A stretch of 64,000 nucleotides of DNA from Tractidigestivibacter scatoligenes (lineage in GTDB: Bacteria; Actinomycetota; Coriobacteriia; Coriobacteriales; Atopobiaceae), in assembly GCF_001494635.1 (NCBI RefSeq), contig NZ_LOJF01000009.1:124001-188000 (forward strand). The letters run 5' to 3'. The notes under the pieces were generated by a model that made no database searches, was not told the origin of the DNA, and saw only the letters and a list, made by a program, of their open reading frames with translations. Positions 34,961-42,316 of the stretch are shown one piece after another. A program made the position numbers and the translations under genes. Positions within the stretch are counted from its first letter, which is position 1; each line of letters begins with the position of its first letter.

Positions 34961-36940
34961 CTACCTTCCCGTAATTGCCGCTCGAAGCATCAGCACGTAG
35001 GCGTCCGCGCCCTCGGGACGCAGGTGTGTACCGTCATCCCAGAAGTACTCGTCGTGCCCGGCACTTGTCTCGTACCAGTCGATGACCTCGCAGTTGGAGT
35101 AGTTGACTGCCACCTGCTTGAACAGGTCGTTGTTGATGTCCTGGAGGGCAAGGGGTACGCGGGCGGTCACGAGGTACACGCGTTTGCCTGGGTCGACCGC
35201 CTCGACCAGAGCCTTCACTTGGTCTTCGGTGGCAACGCCATTGTCGCCAAGCGACCACACCACAACATCGCCATCATGTCCCGCGGCTACGTCTTGCGCA
35301 TAGGCATCTGGGCCGTCATAGATCTGGCGACCAACCACGGCGTCGATGTAACCGTTGGGGAAAATGGTATTGAACTGGTTGATCGCTCCCGCGGGAACAG
35401 AGTCGCCAATGAGAATGACCTTGGCGTCCGTGGCGCCCGTCTCGGCGTCGACGTCGTAGCTCACGTTGTTGATGGACGAGAAGGCACCGTCAAACGCAGT
35501 TCCGGAAAAGTAGGTGCCGGAGTCGTCGTAGCTCTCGAGGCTCTCGGCCTGCTCGGTAAGAGGCGACTCCTGCCCAGCAGCCATCGCCTGCGGCGTGTTG
35601 GCTGTCTCTGCATTGAGCGGGACCAGCAGGAGCACCGCAACCGCCACAATACCAACGCCTTCCATGACGAGCCTCGGAAGCGGCTGCGCGAGGATACCGC
35701 GCGTTAGCCTCGAATGAGAAACGCCACGCTGCCCACCAGCAGCGCGAGCGCCCACAAACGACGGGACGGCTGGAAGCGGCTGCGCCGGCGCCTTCTCGAG
35801 GAAACGATACGAGAGCTCTGAAAGCGCCACAATTGCCGCAAACTCGAGGACCCATCCCCACCAGGGCAGGGGCGTGGTCTTTGTGGCAGGGTTGAGAATG
35901 ACAAGCAGCGGGTAGTGCCACAGGTACAGAGCGTAGCCCCGCTTGCCCGCCTCTGCCAGAACGGGAACGCCAAGGGCCCGGCCAACGAGGGTGTGGTCAG
36001 GGCGGCACATACATCCCACAAGAAGGGCCGTGAGGACAGCGGCAATAAGAATGCCGCCTCGGTACACAAAGTGGCTGTACCCATTGAAGGCAAACATCAT
36101 GGCAACAATGCCGCAGAGCGACCCAAGCGCAATAACGTCATACACAAATCCCGGCACCCCACGCTCCCGCAGGGCCGGCACAAGCCTCTCCAGCCGGATT
36201 CCTCGCCCGCCGGTTGCAATGGCGAGAAGGGCTCCGACCAGAAGCTCGGCGGCACGTGTATCTAGTCCATAGTAGATGCGAGCGGTGTCCGCCGTGGGGT
36301 CAAAGAGCACCCACATGGCAACTGAGGAGGCAAGGATGAGCGCACACAATGCGTAGCACGCATGGCGACGGGACGGCACAACACGCGAGAGCAACAGCAC
36401 CACAGGTGGCCACAAGATGTAGAACTGCATGACTACGCCCAGGTACCAGAAGTGCGTGAGCGGCGAGGGCGCACCAGCGGCGGCAAAGTAGGACACCTGG
36501 CGCACAATGTAGTAGATGTTCTCGTAGAACAGAAGCGCCGGAACGGCATCGCTCTGAACTTTAGGAAGCAAGTATGGGGCGAGAATGGCCGTGAGGATGA
36601 CGGTCACGCCAACCACGGCGAGCATCGTAGGCCACAGGCGTACCGCGCGTTTGAGAAGGAGCTTCCCGTACTCAATCGAGCCAGTGCGTGCAACCTCACG
36701 CTGGATTGAGAGCGTAAAAAGGTAGCCAGTAATTACGAAGAAAACCGTTACGCCAAAGAAACCGCCAGAGAGCCAGGTGGGATTCGCGTGATAGATAACA
36801 ATACCGAGAATGGCTATGACTCGAAGGCCGTCAAGGCCAGCCACACGCCGAGAGCGTGCGCGGGTTGCGGGCGGCTGCGAACCTCCACCGGTTGCGGGAC
36901 CCACAGAACCGCCACGCCTGTCTGTTGCCACACTTTCCAA
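34961..36940 (-). CDS. Acyltransferase-3 / SGNH fusion protein (OatA-like)
   Basis: A 659-residue membrane O-acyltransferase. After a basic 35-residue leader, GLDGLRVIAILGIVIYHA and GGFFGVTVFFVITGYL mark the acyltransferase-3 domain with about ten helices to residue 390. Another helix precedes a C-terminal extracytoplasmic SGNH-like domain (about 470-659) with ILIGDSVPAG, an NG segment and DGTHLRPEGADAY carrying the catalytic Asp/His pair. Proteins of this layout O-acetylate peptidoglycan or wall polymers; the exact acceptor is not known here. The TTG at 36940 is chosen because GGGAGT lies about 9 bp upstream. It stands alone between two tRNA loci. Confidence 0.88.
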   Translation of the reverse strand: MESVATDRRGGSVGPATGGGSQPPATRARSRRVAGLDGLRVIAILGIVIYHANPTWLSGGFFGVTVFFVITGYLFTLSIQREVARTGSIEYGKLLLKRAVRLWPTMLAVVGVTVILTAILAPYLLPKVQSDAVPALLFYENIYYIVRQVSYFAAAGAPSPLTHFWYLGVVMQFYILWPPVVLLLSRVVPSRRHACYALCALILASSVAMWVLFDPTADTARIYYGLDTRAAELLVGALLAIATGGRGIRLERLVPALRERGVPGFVYDVIALGSLCGIVAMMFAFNGYSHFVYRGGILIAAVLTALLVGCMCRPDHTLVGRALGVPVLAEAGKRGYALYLWHYPLLVILNPATKTTPLPWWGWVLEFAAIVALSELSYRFLEKAPAQPLPAVPSFVGARAAGGQRGVSHSRLTRGILAQPLPRLVMEGVGIVAVAVLLLVPLNAETANTPQAMAAGQESPLTEQAESLESYDDSGTYFSGTAFDGAFSSINNVSYDVDAETGATDAKVILIGDSVPAGAINQFNTIFPNGYIDAVVGRQIYDGPDAYAQDVAAGHDGDVVVWSLGDNGVATEDQVKALVEAVDPGKRVYLVTARVPLALQDINNDLFKQVAVNYSNCEVIDWYETSAGHDEYFWDDGTHLRPEGADAYVLMLRAAITGR

Positions 36941-37081
36941 GCCTGTCTACTCCCACACGTTTGCCATCGATAACCCGAAATCGAACAATCCTATTCTATG
37001 GCAAAGCGCAAGGGGGCCTAGGGGTACTTTTAAGGTATGACAACCAACCTAGGGCACACGTGTGAGTCTTGTCGTGCGCGG

Positions 37082-37456
37082 TTAGACCTTCTCGACGCTC
37101 TTCTTCACAGCAGACGTTGCGATGGTAACGAGAAGCGCCAGGAAAAATGCCACGGCACCAACAACGATTGGTGCCACTTGGCCGTTAGCAAACGCAACGT
37201 CACCAGCGCAGAGCGCACCCGTTGCTACCGTAGCCCCGGCTGAGGGACCCATGAGCTTTGGTGCGTTGGAAGGAACGTTCGCAACCCTCGCTCCTCTTGC
37301 CCCCAAGAGCAGAGCGACCACCGAAGCAACCACAACAAAGAGATCGGTGATATCGACGCCGAGAATCGCAAGGACTATTCCCGCAACAACGCAGGCACAC
37401 CCTGCAATGAGCGCAGCAATGCCAGAGAGCTTGAGCCTCTTTGCTTCCGGAGACAT
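37082..37456 (-). CDS. Small four-helix membrane protein, unknown
   Basis: A 124-residue hydrophobic protein. Four helices are visible at about residues 10-32, 36-52, 75-92 and 95-115, with a basic end (KKSVEKV). No family was recognised. It sits alone after the tRNA-Met gene, with GGGGTT upstream of ATG 37456. GC composition is somewhat lower than the core genes. Confidence 0.65.
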   Translation of the reverse strand: MSPEAKRLKLSGIAALIAGCACVVAGIVLAILGVDITDLFVVVASVVALLLGARGARVANVPSNAPKLMGPSAGATVATGALCAGDVAFANGQVAPIVVGAVAFFLALLVTIATSAVKKSVEKV

Positions 37457-37562
37457 GGATAACCCCTAATCGACGAAGCTGGCCACGCTATAGCGCGGCA
37501 ACTAAACGGAATTTGTATACCCATTAGGCTGCCAAGGGTTTCTCGCCACGTCTTTGAGACAT

Positions 37563-37600
37563 GGAAAAGCTCCCCCACCGGCTGAGGATGGAGGAGCTTG
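37563..37600 (-). terminator. Terminator of tRNA-Met/Ile2
   Basis: Minus-strand hairpin AAGCTCCTCCATC with its near-complement GGTGGGGGAGCTT followed by TTTT, 8 bp beyond the tRNA 3' end. Confidence 0.8.
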
Positions 37601-37607
37601 CAAGGCA

Positions 37608-37683
37608 TGGTGGGCCCAGTAGGATTCGAACCTACAACCCAGGGATTATGAGTCCCCTGCGCTAACCGTTGCGCCATGAGCCC
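37608..37683 (-). tRNA. tRNA with anticodon CAT (elongator Met, or Ile2)
   Basis: A 76-nt cloverleaf with encoded CCA. Acceptor GGGCTCA pairs (two G-U) with TGGGCCC, T arm GGTTCGAATCC is standard, and the loop CTCATAA gives anticodon CAT. It does not have the C1-A72 mismatch of an initiator. Whether the C34 is lysidine-modified (Ile2) or the tRNA is elongator Met cannot be decided by eye. Confidence 0.9.
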
Positions 37684-37686
37684 GTA

Positions 37687-37717
37687 AGAAAAAGGGCGAC
37701 GGCAAATGCCGCCGCCC
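37687..37717 (-). terminator. Terminator between tRNA-Ala and tRNA-Met
   Basis: Minus-strand hairpin with GGGCGGCGGC and GCCGTCGCCC arms and a TTTTT tail 9 bp after tRNA-Ala. It sits 4 bp before the tRNA-Met 5' end, so tRNA-Met must be made by read-through or from a promoter that overlaps this hairpin. Confidence 0.75.
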
Positions 37718-37725
37718 TGAATGTA

Positions 37726-37801
37726 TGGTGGAGAATAGGGGGTTCGAACCCCTGACCTCGTGACTGCCAGTCACGCGCTCTCCCAACTGAGCTAATTCCC
37801 C
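37726..37801 (-). tRNA. tRNA-Ala (anticodon GGC)
   Basis: A 76-nt cloverleaf with encoded CCA. Acceptor GGGGAAT pairs with ATTCTCC, and the CTGGCAG loop between CGTGA/TCACG gives GGC for GCC/GCT alanine codons. A clear promoter lies 20 bp upstream. Confidence 0.95.
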
Positions 37802-37820
37802 GTGGGTTGGTGCGGGAATT

Positions 37821-37848
37821 ACTATACCAGACGAGAATTCTTGGTCAA
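37821..37848 (-). promoter_or_regulatory. Promoter of tRNA-Ala
   Basis: Minus-strand -35 TTGACC at 37843-37848, 16-bp spacer, -10 TATAGT at 37821-37826. Confidence 0.75.
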
Positions 37849-37950
37849 CAACTTTTTTGAAAAAGTTGGAAATGACGCTTGTCCGACGCTTTTCCGAGCC
37901 GATGTAGAAAAGGCTCGACGCCATGCAGAGCAGTGTCCGCGTGGCCAGCC

Positions 37951-38066
37951 GCCCCTCTCCGAAAGGGTTCCTGGCCCCTCTCGCAGAGAATAGCTCTTTT
38001 TCTTAATCACCTGCCACATTTGCGCAGGCAACTAATAACGGTAATAAGAATAGGAGCTAAACTCCG
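37951..38066 (+). repeat. Intergenic repeat, copy A
   Basis: Left part with a CCCCTCTCCGAAAGGG hairpin, then CTCGCAGAGAATAGCTC, a long AGCTCTTTTTCTTA arm and its imperfect complement TAAGAATAGGAGCT, ending in a small GGAG-CTAAA-CTCC hairpin. It lies about 50 bp upstream of the alpha/beta hydrolase start. It matches copy B in order of elements. With the tRNA-Ala promoter, this is all I see in the 317 bp at 37802-38118. Confidence 0.6.
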
Positions 38067-38118
38067 CCAACCGCCTTGGCTGCTAGGATGGAGCCAGCAG
38101 GCAAACGAAAGGAGAACC

Positions 38119-38955
38119 ATGAGCGCAGAGCGCACGGAGTCACGCTATGTGACAGTCGAACCGGATGTCCAAATCCACTTCTGGGATGCAGGCGAGAAGG
38201 ACGCGCCGGCCCTCATCTTCATCCCTGGCCTCACCTTCTCGGGCAAGGTCTTCAAGCACCAGCTGGAACACTTTTCCAAGAGCTACCGCGTGATCCTTGT
38301 CGACCCCCGCGGCCAGGGTCTCTCTACCAAGTGCCCGTTTGGCAATGATTACCAGACCCACGGTCGTGACCTCATCCGCCTGGTGGAGCACGAGGGCATC
38401 GAGAGGCCAACGCTCATCGGCTGGAGCTGCGGAAACCTAGAGGCGTGGAGCTACCTTGAGCAGGCGGGGGTCGAGTCCGTCTCCGGTTGTGTGACGGTTG
38501 ACATGTCCCCGCTGCCTCACAACGAGGACCCCAAGGCCTGGACGGAGGGAACGCCGGCCGAACTTTCGGAGATCATGACGCGCACGCTGAACCATCCGGA
38601 GACCGCAGCGGGCTTCTGGGACAGCTACCTACGCGAGGTCATGTGGCAGGGGCCGCTCACGGACGAGCAGTACGAGTGGTTCATCGACATGTCCAACCAG
38701 ACGCCCTTCTGGGTCACTCACGAGCTCTTTGGCGACGCGATTCTCTCCGACTACCGAGCCACCGCGCAGGAGGCGTCCGAAAAGATTCCCACGCTCATGT
38801 TCATTGCCGAGCACTGGGCAGACGTCGCGGAGCCGTACTGGCACAGCCTCTGCCCCAAGACCCCCACGTATGTGATGGGCGGCCACCTGATGGCCATCCA
38901 GTATCCGGACCGCTTCAACCAGCGGCTGGAAACCTTCCTCACAACCGGAAAGTAA
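38119..38955 (+). CDS. Alpha/beta hydrolase
   Basis: The only clear plus-strand gene in the window, 278 residues. The nucleophile elbow is GWSCGN (Ser), the oxyanion-type HG region reads IFIPGLTFSG, and the late GGHLMAIQYP supplies the catalytic histidine; an acidic residue is probably near FIAEHWAD. Substrate is unknown; such enzymes include esterases and dehalogenase-like proteins. ATG 38119 has AAAGGAGAACC directly upstream, so the longer open frame from 37879 is not used. A strong terminator follows. It is flanked by direct repeats A and B, which suggests duplication or acquisition at this tRNA-rich site. Confidence 0.88.
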   Translation: MSAERTESRYVTVEPDVQIHFWDAGEKDAPALIFIPGLTFSGKVFKHQLEHFSKSYRVILVDPRGQGLSTKCPFGNDYQTHGRDLIRLVEHEGIERPTLIGWSCGNLEAWSYLEQAGVESVSGCVTVDMSPLPHNEDPKAWTEGTPAELSEIMTRTLNHPETAAGFWDSYLREVMWQGPLTDEQYEWFIDMSNQTPFWVTHELFGDAILSDYRATAQEASEKIPTLMFIAEHWADVAEPYWHSLCPKTPTYVMGGHLMAIQYPDRFNQRLETFLTTGK

Positions 38956-38960
38956 CGGCC

Positions 38961-38993
38961 AAGGCCTCGCGGGAATCCCCGCGAGGCCTTTTT
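38961..38993 (+). terminator. Rho-independent terminator of the hydrolase gene
   Basis: Perfect 13-bp stem AAGGCCTCGCGGG/CCCGCGAGGCCTT with a 4-nt loop and a T run, 6 bp after the stop codon. Confidence 0.92.
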
Positions 38994-39039
38994 CGGTACC
39001 AACAACCCCCGGAGATCATCTCTCCCGGAGGTCTCACGC

Positions 39040-39163
39040 ACCCCTCTACCAAAGGTGCCACGGAGGTCCCCGCTCTCGCGGAATATAGCTCTTTTTTTCT
39101 TAAACTCACATCGCGTTTCCGCAGGTAGCGGTTTTCGGTTCTAAGAAAAGGAGCTGAACTCCG
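39040..39163 (+). repeat. Intergenic repeat, copy B
   Basis: Same order as copy A: CACCCCTCTACCAAAGGTG hairpin, CTCTCGCGGAATATAGCTC, the AGCTCTTTTTTTCTTA arm, TTCCGCAGGT, TAAGAAAAGGAGCT complement, and GGAG-CTGAA-CTCC hairpin. It is in the same orientation as copy A on the other side of the hydrolase gene. Confidence 0.6.
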
Positions 39164-39217
39164 TGGCTGGCGCGGCTGGCAGCCACGCCAGCCGGTGGCA
39201 TTACCCGCCGCTTCTCG

Positions 39218-39293
39218 TTATTGCACGAAATTTCTCGTCAATAGAGCGTTTCCCCAGTTGGGAAGTATTACATCAAGAAATTACGTGCAATAA
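39218..39293. repeat. Long imperfect inverted repeat
   Basis: Arms TTATTGCACGAAATTTCT (39218-39235) and its complement AGAAATTACGTGCAATAA (39276-39293) pair over 18 bp with a single mismatch. An inner TTTCCCCAGTTGGGAA hairpin lies in the loop. There is no open frame of note across it. It could be a structured RNA or a MITE-like remnant. Confidence 0.6.
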
Positions 39294-39303
39294 TCCAAAC
39301 ACA

Positions 39304-39358
39304 GGCCGCGTTTTCGCAGGTCACCGCAAACGGTTTTAATAAATGGAGCTAAACTCCG
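39304..39358 (+). repeat. Intergenic repeat, partial copy C
   Basis: Retains TTTTCGCAGGT, CGGTTTTAATAAATGGAGCT and the terminal GGAG-CTAAA-CTCC hairpin of copies A and B, but lacks their left arm. Together with copy B, the hydrolase terminator and the 39218 inverted repeat it fills the 452-bp gene-free stretch 38956-39407, where I see no coding gene. Confidence 0.5.
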
Positions 39359-39407
39359 AGAAGCGCAGACACGGGGGTCGCCACTGCGTGACGTTACCCC
39401 CAGATGC

Positions 39408-40439
39408 CTACCAGCTCACAAGGTCGTCCGTGATGTCCGATACGGTCTCGGCGCCGCACATCTCCATGGTGTCCGCGAGCTCGCCCTGCAGCTGGGCGAG
39501 AAGGTCCATCACGCCCTGCCCTCCCCCACCGTACACCGCAACCACGAACGGCCGGCACATGAGGACCGCGTTAGCCCCAAGCGCAAGGGCCCGGAAGACG
39601 TCGACGCCAGATCTGATGCCGCCATCAACCAGTACGACAAGGTCGTCTCCCACGGCACGGGAAATCTCGGGGAGAACCGTCGCTGTGGCCTCCACGCCGT
39701 CCTGCACGCGTCCGCCGTGGTTGGAGACCACAATGCCGTCGGCGCCGGCCTTCATGGCCTTCTCGGCGCCTCGCTCGGTCATGATGCCCTTGAGGACAAA
39801 GGGCGTGTCCGCCGCATGGCAGGCCTTAGCGATCTCGCGCAGCTGCGAGACGCCTTTGGCACCTGCTGGTGGCTGCTGCCCCTTGAGGAAGGGAAGCCCC
39901 GCACCATCGATATCCATGGCAACAGCAACGGGATGTGCCGTCAGGGCGATTCTCAGCTTGTCTCGCACCACGTCCTTGGACCAGGGCTTTATGGTGCAGA
40001 TGCCACAGCCATCCAAGCCCGAAATGGCGCGACAGGCGCCCTCATGGAGCGATGCCGCAAGGCCGTCGCCCGTCCACCCCAGCGACCCTGCCCCTGCAGC
40101 TGCACGGAGCATCACGTCGTTGTAGGTCTCCATGTCGTACTTGGGGCCGTAGTGGCGGTTCACGTCACCCAGCGGCCCAACCATCACGGGCAACGAGAGC
40201 TTGCGCCCAAAGAGTGTCACGGAGGTGTCCGGGAGATACGGCTCGTGGATGGTGTCCATGTGAAGCATCACAGACTGCCAGGCATCGTAGTTGCGGATAG
40301 CCACCATCCCCGTGCCCTTTGCACCCGGACCAGGGATGCAGTTGCGGCAGGCCCTCCCGTCACAAACGCGACACGCCTTGCAGTTGCCCATCTGTCCTCG
40401 AGCGGCCTCTGCCAGCTCCGCATAGCTCATGCGTCCCAT
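39408..40439 (-). CDS. FMN-dependent alpha-hydroxy-acid dehydrogenase family protein
   Basis: A 343-residue TIM-barrel flavoprotein. The substrate/FMN signature VSNHGGRVQDG with the catalytic histidine is present, then VLVDGGIRSGVDVFRALALGA for the phosphate site. An unusual N-terminal cluster CKACRVCDGRACRNC supplies five cysteines that could hold a metal or iron-sulphur centre; this is not part of classical lactate or glycolate oxidases. The substrate (lactate, glycolate or other 2-hydroxy acid) is not determined. ATG 40439 follows a perfect AGGAGGAATTCC. It lies downstream of proS, separated by two hairpins. Confidence 0.84.
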   Translation of the reverse strand: MGRMSYAELAEAARGQMGNCKACRVCDGRACRNCIPGPGAKGTGMVAIRNYDAWQSVMLHMDTIHEPYLPDTSVTLFGRKLSLPVMVGPLGDVNRHYGPKYDMETYNDVMLRAAAGAGSLGWTGDGLAASLHEGACRAISGLDGCGICTIKPWSKDVVRDKLRIALTAHPVAVAMDIDGAGLPFLKGQQPPAGAKGVSQLREIAKACHAADTPFVLKGIMTERGAEKAMKAGADGIVVSNHGGRVQDGVEATATVLPEISRAVGDDLVVLVDGGIRSGVDVFRALALGANAVLMCRPFVVAVYGGGGQGVMDLLAQLQGELADTMEMCGAETVSDITDDLVSW

Positions 40440-40455
40440 GGAATTCCTCCTATAC

Positions 40456-40486
40456 AAAGAGGGCCGCGGAAGTCCCGCGGCCCACC
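40456..40486 (-). terminator. Hairpin downstream of proS
   Basis: Minus-strand stem GGGCCGCGG/CCGCGGCCC with 5-nt loop followed by TCTTTG. It probably ends the rpsB-to-proS group; some read-through into the dehydrogenase gene is plausible because the latter starts about 17 bp later. Confidence 0.65.
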
Positions 40487-40499
40487 TCCACCCAGTGAA

Positions 40500-40528
40500 T
40501 GAGACAAAGGGACTGTCCCTTTGTCTCA
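40500..40528. repeat. 29-bp near-perfect palindrome overlapping the proS stop codon
   Basis: TGAGACAAAGGGAC and its exact complement are separated by a single base. The proS TGA is in the right arm. No U tract is present. Its symmetry suggests a repeat-family element or a transcript-end hairpin rather than a simple terminator. Confidence 0.65.
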
Positions 40529-42241
40529 CGCGCGCTCGGAGGCGATGCGTGCCGAGAGGAGCGAAGCCACCTCGTCGATGGCAACCTCGGTGCGCTCGCC
40601 GGTCGCACGGACCTTGAGTTCAACGTTGCCGTTCTTGATGGCCTTCTTGCCGCAGACAACCTGGTACGGGAAGCCCATGAGGTCCGCGTCGGCAAACTTG
40701 ACTCCTGGGCGCTCCTTGCGATCGTCCACGATGACCTCGACGCCCGCGGCGAGAAGCTCCTCGGCCACGTGCGAGGCAACGGGCCACACCACGTCGTCGT
40801 TCACGTCGAGAGGAACGACCTCGACCTCGTAGGGCGCTACCGCCACGGGGAACGAGATGCCGTGCTCGTCGTGGTGCTGCTCGACAACGGCGGCAAGCAT
40901 GCGAGAGACGCCGATGCCATAGCATCCCATTTGGAAGGGCTTCTCGACGCCGTCGGGGTCGGCGAAGGTTGCGCCCATGGTCTCGGAGTACTTGGTGCCC
41001 AGCTGGAAGACCTGGCCCACCTCGATGCCTCGGGCGGCCTTGAGTGGCGCGCCGCACTTGGGGCAGCGGTCGCCAGCCTTCGCAGTTATGACGTCCACCC
41101 AACGGCCAATCGTGAAGTCGCGGCCTTGCTTCGCGTGCACGTAGTGGTAGCCAGCATCGTTGGCGCCGATTGCCCACCACGCGGAGTCGTGCAGCGACTC
41201 ATCGGCGCAGGAGCCCACGCCCTCGGGAAGGTCGATGGGTCCGATGAAGCCCTTGACGAGGCCGTACTGGACGAGCTCCTCGTCGCTCATCATGTGGTAG
41301 GCGCCAAAGGCGTGCTCGGCCTTGACGTCGTTCATCTCGTGGTCGCCGGGGACAAAGCACACCCAGGGCTTGCCGTCGCCGTCGACAAGCGCGAGCGCCT
41401 TCCTCGTTGCGGCCTCAGGCACCTTGAGGAAGGCCGCGAGGTCGGCGATAGTTCCGCAACCAGGCGTCTCGAGCTTCTGGAGGTCTCCCTCCTCGCCCTC
41501 GACGAGGTTGATGGGGGCCCTAGCGGCCTCGGTATCTGCCGCAAAGCCACAGCCGTCACAGTAGACAATCTCGGCCTCGCCGGCGTCCGCCAGTGCCATG
41601 AACTCGACGGAGGTGTCGCCACCAATCTGGCCGGAGTCCGCAACCACGGGAAGCGCACGCAGGCCCACGCGCTCGCAGATGCGCGCGTAGGCACCCTTCT
41701 CGTCGTTATAGGACTTCTGCATGCCCTCGACATCGGCGTCGAAGGAGTAGCCGTCCTTCATGATGAACTCGCGGCCGCGCATGAGGCCAAAGCGGGGGCG
41801 CAGCTCGTCGCGGAACTTGTCTTGGATCTGATAAAGCGTCACCGGCAGCTGCTTGTATGAGCGAAGCTCGTTGCGGACAAGGTCGGTGAAGGACTCCTCG
41901 TGCGTTGGGCCAAGGGCAAACTCGCGCTCGTGGCGGTCCATGAGGCGCATGAGCTCCGGGCCGTAGGCGCTCCAGCGGCCGGACTGGCGCCAGAGCTCGC
42001 CGTCGGTGAGGATGGGGACGAGCATCTCTTGCGCGCCAATGCCCTCCATCTCGTCGCGAATCACGGCCTCGATCTTCATGAGCGAGCGCCACGCAAGCGG
42101 CAGGTAGCTGTAGAGACCAGAGGCCGACTTGCGAATCATGCCGGCACGAAGCAGGAGCCGGTGGCTTGCAAGCTCCGCCTCCGCGGGATCCTCCTTGAGC
42201 GTAGGCGCATAGAGCCCGGTCATCCTTGCATACGTTCTCAC
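40526..42241 (-). CDS. proS: Prolyl-tRNA synthetase
   Basis: Class II synthetase of 571 residues with the bacterial editing insertion. Motif 2 (QIQDKFRDELRPRFGLMRGREF) and motif 3-like GCYGIGVSRMLAA are visible, as are THEES in the active site and the INS domain between them. A C-terminal anticodon-binding domain ends near 40526. GTG 42241 is chosen because GGGGAGAGGA lies about 7 bp upstream; in-frame TTG 42265 and ATG 42223 are alternatives. It ends the run from rpsB. Confidence 0.94.
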   Translation of the reverse strand: MRTYARMTGLYAPTLKEDPAEAELASHRLLLRAGMIRKSASGLYSYLPLAWRSLMKIEAVIRDEMEGIGAQEMLVPILTDGELWRQSGRWSAYGPELMRLMDRHEREFALGPTHEESFTDLVRNELRSYKQLPVTLYQIQDKFRDELRPRFGLMRGREFIMKDGYSFDADVEGMQKSYNDEKGAYARICERVGLRALPVVADSGQIGGDTSVEFMALADAGEAEIVYCDGCGFAADTEAARAPINLVEGEEGDLQKLETPGCGTIADLAAFLKVPEAATRKALALVDGDGKPWVCFVPGDHEMNDVKAEHAFGAYHMMSDEELVQYGLVKGFIGPIDLPEGVGSCADESLHDSAWWAIGANDAGYHYVHAKQGRDFTIGRWVDVITAKAGDRCPKCGAPLKAARGIEVGQVFQLGTKYSETMGATFADPDGVEKPFQMGCYGIGVSRMLAAVVEQHHDEHGISFPVAVAPYEVEVVPLDVNDDVVWPVASHVAEELLAAGVEVIVDDRKERPGVKFADADLMGFPYQVVCGKKAIKNGNVELKVRATGERTEVAIDEVASLLSARIASERA

Positions 42242-42316
42242 GGTGAAAGTCCTCTCCCCCGGCAAACTGGCCGGGCGTCATGCGCCGAAACCGACGCTAT
42301 GCAATTCTACGGCCGA

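Noticed and set aside
34836-37801. tRNA genes as likely integration sites (attB)
   Set aside because: No duplicated tRNA 3' ends or integrase gene was seen nearby; the hydrolase repeats do not match tRNA sequence.
37879-38118. Upstream extension of the alpha/beta hydrolase frame
   Set aside because: It runs through repeat copy A and has no Shine-Dalgarno, whereas ATG 38119 has AAAGGAGAACC at ideal spacing.
40500-40528. CRISPR-like repeat
   Set aside because: A single palindrome with no spacers or cas genes.
40499-41860. 453-residue plus-strand open frame
   Set aside because: Antisense to proS; starts inside the palindrome, which reads similarly on both strands.
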